Source of the DNA: Olsenella uli
GTDB taxonomy: Bacteria > Actinomycetota > Coriobacteriia > Coriobacteriales > Atopobiaceae
Assembly: GCF_016899935.1 (NCBI RefSeq)
Contig: NZ_JACJJK010000001.1
Span: 186,001-250,000, forward strand
DNA length: 64,000 bases
Direction: 5' to 3'
A program made the translations under genes and the position numbers. The notes under the pieces were generated by a model that did no database searches, was not told where the DNA came from, and was given only the letters and a program-made list of their open reading frames with translations. Positions 59,667 through 64,000 of this stretch are shown here, piece after piece; positions within the stretch are counted from its first letter, which is position 1, and every line of letters starts with the position of its first letter.

Positions 59667-61495
59667 CCGCCGAAGAGCAGTTCGAGAAGACCGCCGCGCA
59701 CATGACCTATCCCCAGATCATGCACCGGCTCATGGGGAGCATCCGCCAGTACAAGGGCGCCGCGCTCGCCACGCCCCTGCTGGTTTTGGGCGAGGTCGTC
59801 TTTGAGGTGCTGATCCCGCTGCTCACCGCCGACCTCATCGACGCGATCAAGGCCGGGGCGGACCTGAACCAGATCCTCACCACGGGCGGGCTTCTCGCCC
59901 TCATGGCGCTCGTCTCGCTCGCCTTTGGCGCCGCGGCGGGCCTCACCTGCGCGAAGGCCTCCGTCGGCTTTGCCAAGAACCTCCGCAAGGACATGTTCTA
60001 CAACATCCAGACCTTCTCCTTCGCGGTGATCGACCGCTTCTCCAGCTCATCGCTCGTGACGCGCCTCACCACCGACGTCATGAACGTGCAGATGGCCTAC
60101 ATGATGCTCATCCGCACCGCCATCCGCTCCCCGTTCATGCTGATCGGCGCCTTCATCGCCGCCTACACGATGGCGGGCTGGCTGGCCGTGGTCTTCGTCG
60201 TGGTGATCCCGGTACTGGCCGTGGCCCTTCTCGCTGTGGTGCGCAAGGTCACGCCGATCTTCCGCCGCATCTTCCGCAAGTACGACGCCCTGAACGAGCG
60301 CGCCGAGGAGAACCTCTCCGGCATCCGCGTGGTCAAATCCTACGTCCGCGAGGACTACGAGAAAAAGAAGTACGACGCCGCCGCGAGCGAGGTCCAGCGC
60401 GACTTCACGCACGCCGAGCGCATCCTGGCCCTCAACGCCCCGATCATGAACTTCTGCGTCTACACCGTCATGGTCTTCGTGATCTACGTGGGCTCCTACG
60501 CGATCGTCTCCACGCGCGGCGAGCTTCTGGACGTGGGGCAGTTCTCGTCGCTCATCACCTACGGCTTCATGATGCTCATGAGCCTCATGATGCTCTCGAT
60601 GATCTTTGCCATGGTCGTCATGTCCGAGGAGAACGCGCGCCGCATCTTTGAGGTGCTCGACGCCAAAACCACGATCGAGGAGCCGGCCGACCCCGTGACG
60701 GAGGTGGCGGACGGCTCGATCGACTTCGACCACGTGGGCTTCTCCTACAGGGGCGACAAGGACCACGAGGCCCTGCGCGAGGTCGACCTCCACATCAGGA
60801 GCGGCGAGGTCATCGGCGTGATCGGCTCGACGGGCTCGGCCAAGTCCACGCTCGTCCAGCTCATCCCGCGCCTCTACGACGTCACCGAGGGCACCGTGCG
60901 CGTGGGCGGCGTGGACGTGCGCGACTACGACCTCGAGACCCTGCGCAACGCCGTGGCCATGGTGCTGCAGAAGAACGTGCTGTTCAGCGGCACGATCAAG
61001 GACAACCTGCGCTGGGGCAAGCAGGACGCCACGGACGAGGAGATCGTCGAGGCGGCGCGCCTGGCCCAGGCCGACGAGTTCGTCCGCACCTTCCCGGACG
61101 GCTACGACACCCACATCGAGCAGGGCGGCACCAACGTCTCCGGCGGCCAGAAGCAGCGCCTGTGCATCGCGCGCGCCCTGCTCAAGAGCCCGAAGATCCT
61201 CATCCTGGACGACTCCACGAGCGCCGTGGACACCAAGACCGACAGGCTCATCCGCGAGGGCTTCCGCAGCTACCTGCCCGAGACCACCAAGATCATCATC
61301 GCCCAGCGCACCTCGAGCGTGGAGGACGCCGACCGCATCGTGGTCATGGACTCGGGCCGCATCAACGACGTGGGCACCCACGAGGAGCTGCTGCGCCGCA
61401 ACGCGATCTACCGGGAGGTCTACCTCTCGCAGAACAAGCAGAGCCACGACGAGAAGAACCTCGACGAGCTGGAGGTGAGCGAGGATGGCCGATAA
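59651..61495 (+). CDS. Heterodimeric ABC exporter subunit with a degenerate ATP site (operon 2, first subunit)
   Basis: A 614-residue half-transporter, clearly a paralog of the subunit at 53756 across its whole length (shared LVTRLTTD, RKYDALNERAEEN/HKYDALNESIEEN, VRVGGVDVRDYDLE). Walker A is GSTGSAKST, signature NVSGGQKQR, Walker B LILDDSTSAVD (Asp for Glu), H-loop IIIAQRTSS (Gln for His), so the same degenerate ATP site. ATG 59651 has GAGAGGAGG upstream and overlaps marR by 16 nt. Confidence 0.92.
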   Translation: MRQELAAEEQFEKTAAHMTYPQIMHRLMGSIRQYKGAALATPLLVLGEVVFEVLIPLLTADLIDAIKAGADLNQILTTGGLLALMALVSLAFGAAAGLTCAKASVGFAKNLRKDMFYNIQTFSFAVIDRFSSSSLVTRLTTDVMNVQMAYMMLIRTAIRSPFMLIGAFIAAYTMAGWLAVVFVVVIPVLAVALLAVVRKVTPIFRRIFRKYDALNERAEENLSGIRVVKSYVREDYEKKKYDAAASEVQRDFTHAERILALNAPIMNFCVYTVMVFVIYVGSYAIVSTRGELLDVGQFSSLITYGFMMLMSLMMLSMIFAMVVMSEENARRIFEVLDAKTTIEEPADPVTEVADGSIDFDHVGFSYRGDKDHEALREVDLHIRSGEVIGVIGSTGSAKSTLVQLIPRLYDVTEGTVRVGGVDVRDYDLETLRNAVAMVLQKNVLFSGTIKDNLRWGKQDATDEEIVEAARLAQADEFVRTFPDGYDTHIEQGGTNVSGGQKQRLCIARALLKSPKILILDDSTSAVDTKTDRLIREGFRSYLPETTKIIIAQRTSSVEDADRIVVMDSGRINDVGTHEELLRRNAIYREVYLSQNKQSHDEKNLDELEVSEDGR

Positions 61496-63419
61496 GCCCA
61501 CGACCGCGCGCGGGCGCGCCCCCAAGTCGATCGGGCGCACGGCGCTGCGCGTCCTCAAGATGCTGCGGAAGTTCTACCCCGTGATGCTGCCGACCGTGGC
61601 CGTCTGCATCCTCGTCCAGTGCGTGGTCCAGGCGACGCCCAACATCTTCATGGAGCGCTGCCTCACCGTGGTGGGCGAGTTCTGGGAGAGCGGCGACTGG
61701 GCGGCCGCGCAGCCGCAGGTCTTCACCAACGCCGCGATCCTTGCCGTCATGTACCTGGCGAGCCTCGTCTGCAACGCCGTGTGGCAGCAGCTCATGGCGA
61801 TCCTCACCCAGGGCGCGCTCAAGAAGTTCCGCTGCCTCATGTTCGACCACATGCAGGACCTGCCGATCCGCTACTTCGACACGCACCCGCACGGCGACGT
61901 CATGAGCTACTACACCAACGACGTGGACGCCCTGCGCCAGATGATCGCGCAGTCGCTGCCGCAGCTGTTCCTGACGACGCTCATGCTGATCTCCGTGGGC
62001 TGCATCATGGTCTACTACAGCCTGCCGCTGACGCTCGTCGTGGTGGGCGGCGCCGTGGTGATGGCGCTTCTCGCCAAGACGCTGGCGGGGCGCTCCGCGC
62101 GCAACTTCCTGCGCACGCAGCGCGCGGTGGCGACCGTGGAGGGCCACGTCGAGGAGGTCATGAACGGCGAGAAGGTCGTCAAGGTGTTCTGCCACGAGCG
62201 CCAGACCGAGGCCGCCTTCGACGAGCTGAACGACGAGCTCGAGGCGGCGGCGCGGGCGGCCAACTCCTACGCCAACACGCTGATGCCGATCCTCATGAAC
62301 GCGGGCAACCTGCTCTACGTGATCGTGGCCGTGGCGAGCGGCGTCTTCCTGGTGACGGGCATCCCCAACCCGTCGCTCTCCGGCCTGCCGCTCTCCATTG
62401 CCGTGGCGGTGCCGTTCCTCAACATGACCAAACAGTTCGCCAACCAGATCGGCCAGATCTCCAACCAGGTGAACTCCGTGGTCATGGGCCTGGCCGGCGC
62501 GGAGCGCATCTTCGAGCTGCTCGACGAGCCCGTGGAGGAGGACGAGGGCTACGTGGAGCTCGTGGCCTGCACGATCGGGCGCGACGGCACCGTGCGCGAG
62601 TGCGACCGTCGCGACCACGACTGGGCCGGCCAGTGGGCGTGGCGCCACCCGCACCAGGCTGACGGGACCGTCACCTACACGCCGCTCGCCGGCGACGTGC
62701 GCCTCTTCGACGTGGACTTTGCCTACGAGCCGGGCCACACCGTGCTGCACAACGTCTCGCTCTACGCCAAGCCCGGCCAGAAGGTGGCCTTCGTGGGCGC
62801 CACGGGCGCGGGCAAGACCACGATCACCAACCTGCTGAACCGCTTCTACGACATCGAGGACGGCAAGATCCGTTACGACGGGATCAACATCAACAAGATC
62901 AAGAAGCCGGACCTCAGGCGCTCGCTCGGCGTGGTCCTGCAGGACGTGAACCTCTTCACCGGAACCGTCATGGACAACATCCGCTACGGGCGCCTCGACG
63001 CAACGGACGAGGAGTGCGTCGCCGCCGCGCGGCTGGCCGGCGCGGACGACTTCGTGCGGCGCCTGCCGGAGGGCTACGACACGATGCTCACGGACAACGG
63101 CGCGGCGCTCTCGCAGGGTCAGCGGCAGCTGCTCTCGATCGCACGCGCGGCGGTGGCCGACCCGCCGGTCATGGTGCTCGACGAGGCAACGTCCTCGATC
63201 GACACGCGCACCGAGGCCATCGTCCAGCGCGGCATGGACGCGCTCATGACCGGGCGCACGACGTTCGTGATTGCCCACCGGCTGAGCACGGTCCGCAACT
63301 CCGACGTCATCATCGTGCTGGACCACGGCCGGATCATCGAGCGCGGCACGCACGACGAGCTGATCGCCAAGAAGGGCACGTACTACCAGCTCTACACCGG
63401 CGCGTTCGAGCTCGAGTAG
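61485..63419 (+). CDS. Heterodimeric ABC exporter subunit with consensus ATP site (operon 2, second subunit)
   Basis: A 644-residue half-transporter and paralog of 55602. It has a shorter N-terminus. The same about 60-residue hydrophilic insert lies before the NBD (VELVACTIGRDGTVRECDRR and WAGQWAWRHPH). The NBD is consensus (GATGAGKTT, LSQGQRQ, MVLDEATSSID, FVIAHRLST). The start overlaps the first subunit by 11 nt, as in operon 1. A strong terminator follows the stop. Confidence 0.92.
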   Translation: MADKPTTARGRAPKSIGRTALRVLKMLRKFYPVMLPTVAVCILVQCVVQATPNIFMERCLTVVGEFWESGDWAAAQPQVFTNAAILAVMYLASLVCNAVWQQLMAILTQGALKKFRCLMFDHMQDLPIRYFDTHPHGDVMSYYTNDVDALRQMIAQSLPQLFLTTLMLISVGCIMVYYSLPLTLVVVGGAVVMALLAKTLAGRSARNFLRTQRAVATVEGHVEEVMNGEKVVKVFCHERQTEAAFDELNDELEAAARAANSYANTLMPILMNAGNLLYVIVAVASGVFLVTGIPNPSLSGLPLSIAVAVPFLNMTKQFANQIGQISNQVNSVVMGLAGAERIFELLDEPVEEDEGYVELVACTIGRDGTVRECDRRDHDWAGQWAWRHPHQADGTVTYTPLAGDVRLFDVDFAYEPGHTVLHNVSLYAKPGQKVAFVGATGAGKTTITNLLNRFYDIEDGKIRYDGININKIKKPDLRRSLGVVLQDVNLFTGTVMDNIRYGRLDATDEECVAAARLAGADDFVRRLPEGYDTMLTDNGAALSQGQRQLLSIARAAVADPPVMVLDEATSSIDTRTEAIVQRGMDALMTGRTTFVIAHRLSTVRNSDVIIVLDHGRIIERGTHDELIAKKGTYYQLYTGAFELE

Positions 63420-63425
63420 CGCGTG

Positions 63426-63452
63426 GTGGCCCCGGCGGCGTGCCGGGGCCAC
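63426..63452 (+). terminator. Terminator of exporter operon 2
   Basis: GTGGCCCCGGC (63426-63436) pairs with GCCGGGGCCAC (63442-63452) around a 5-nt loop, followed by GTTCGTT. It begins 7 nt past the stop. Confidence 0.8.
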
Positions 63453-63457
63453 GTTCG

Positions 63458-63749
63458 TTCCGGGAATTACCGCAGTTGGCGCGGGATGCTCCGGGAATTG
63501 GCGCGGTTGGTGCGGGGCGTTCCGTAAATCACCGCCCTTGTCGCAGCGTGCTCTAGAAAGTCGCGCCCGTGACGCACTCTCGTCCGAAAATCTCCGCCCG
63601 TGCGCAGTCTGGACACGCTCCAGCTGCGCACGGGCGGACTTTCTTAGAACGCCACGGGACAAGGCCGGCAATTCTGAGAGTGGATCGGGACAAGTGCCGC
63701 ATTTCTCGGAACGCGCTGGGACTAGGCCGGCAATTCCCGGACGCCAGCC
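63458..63749. repeat. 31-bp repeat array 3
   Basis: Five forward units (starts 63458, 63489, 63520, 63551, 63582) and four reverse units (63626, 63657, 63688, 63719), each exactly 31 bp. The centre is a perfect 15-bp stem, TCCGCCCGTGCGCAG (63593-63607) with CTGCGCACGGGCGGA (63624-63638), and its loop holds a further CTGGA/TCCAG stem. The layout is the same as array 2. Confidence 0.92.
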
Positions 63750-64000
63750 ACGACGCGGGCGAGAAGAACGACGAACCACCCAAGACCACCCCGAACCAGG
63801 GCAGACCACCCCTTTTTGGCGCCAACGGCGAACGGCGGCGCATCCCCGGGCGAGCGGACGTCCACCGGCGCGGGGCAGCTCCCCGATACGGTGTCCGACG
63901 AGTGTCCCCATCTGGGCAAACGGCCCGTGCGTCAGTGAGCGGAAAGTCAGCCGTCAGCCAGCGAGCGACGTTTTTCCAAACGTGCCTCAGCGCCGACGGC
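63750..64000. other. Right-end gap
   Basis: No gene, promoter or terminator that I can support. It starts with a possible degenerate further repeat unit and a GGGCGAGAAGAACG run, and the rest is unremarkable GC-rich sequence cut by the window edge. Confidence 0.5.

Noticed and set aside
63900-64000. Gene at the right edge
   Set aside because: No frame with a ribosome site or recognisable protein; the CTGGGCAAAC text shared with the inverted end at 25897 is too short to claim a copy of that element.

Overview
The window is a 64-kb chromosomal stretch from a GC-rich (roughly 70% by eye) bacterium, most likely an actinobacterium of class Coriobacteriia (Olsenella/Atopobium-like). This placement is inferred from GC content, the anaerobe-style gene set (PflX-like radical SAM protein, maltodextrin ABC uptake, nitroreductase, MdlAB-like exporters) and the membrane-bound LuxR protein; no 16S or marker gene in the window proves it. 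I see no rRNA, IS transposase, prophage or CRISPR array. Genes are tightly packed, with many ATGA/TGATG stop-start overlaps. The unusual sequence is in the gaps.

Layout. 1-6.1 kb (minus strand): argS, pncB, a small membrane protein, a PflX-like radical SAM protein and a WecA/TagO-type glycan initiator. 6.2-6.7 kb: a candidate 6S RNA, tRNA-Ala(CGC) with promoter and terminator, and the first copy of a 79-bp repeat. 6.7-14.5 kb: an ABC ATPase, then ilvA and ilvD-ilvB-ilvN-ilvC, which supply most of isoleucine/valine synthesis. 14.6-21.6 kb (minus): a maltodextrin-type operon (binding protein, two permeases, LacI regulator, 4-alpha-glucanotransferase, MsmK-type ATPase) with a LacI-type operator just downstream of its promoter. 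22.2-23.5 kb: a membrane protein with two LuxR-type HTH domains. 23.6-25.1 kb: infC-rpmI-rplT with a structured leader and an AUA start on infC. 25.1-29.2 kb: ferritin, tRNA-Leu(CAA), a metallo-beta-lactamase-fold hydrolase and bifunctional Rel. 29.2-32.5 kb: a RecJ exonuclease fused to a RecQ-like helicase. 32.7-40.3 kb: tgt, HPr, a tail-anchored coiled-coil protein, queA, corA, queH, nitroreductase and a DUF3267-like protein; tgt, queA and queH are queuosine genes. 40.7-44.4 kb: metG and an alpha/beta-hydrolase/GNAT fusion. 44.4-46 kb: an ECF sigma factor with a DUF4179-like anti-sigma protein. 46.1-53.4 kb (minus): pstSCAB1B2-phoU plus a PhoB/PhoR-type two-component system, with CTTACA direct repeats at the promoter. 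53.7-63.4 kb: two paralogous heterodimeric ABC exporter operons, the second led by a MarR regulator, separated by a zinc-ribbon membrane protein.

The most unusual content is four kinds of intergenic repeat. (1) Three arrays of degenerate 31-bp units (40.3, 58.7 and 63.5 kb) in which forward units face reverse units around a central hairpin. (2) Three 79-bp elements with identical length and terminal inverted AAATAACGTAC motifs (6.6, 21.7, 46.0 kb). (3) Three 72-90-bp palindromic elements with GGCGAGAAGGTCC ends, each just upstream of a gene (tgt, queA, hydrolase-GNAT) and in the same orientation to it. (4) Single complex palindromes, including a 28-bp perfect palindrome at 37.26 kb. No transposase gene is present to explain them.

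Several regulatory circuits can be read directly: LacI acting on its own sugar operon, MarR probably acting on both exporter operons through shared AGGTACCT sites, PhoB acting on pst, and likely autoregulation by the ECF sigma factor. All functions are assigned by reading motifs and remembered family features; no database search was run.
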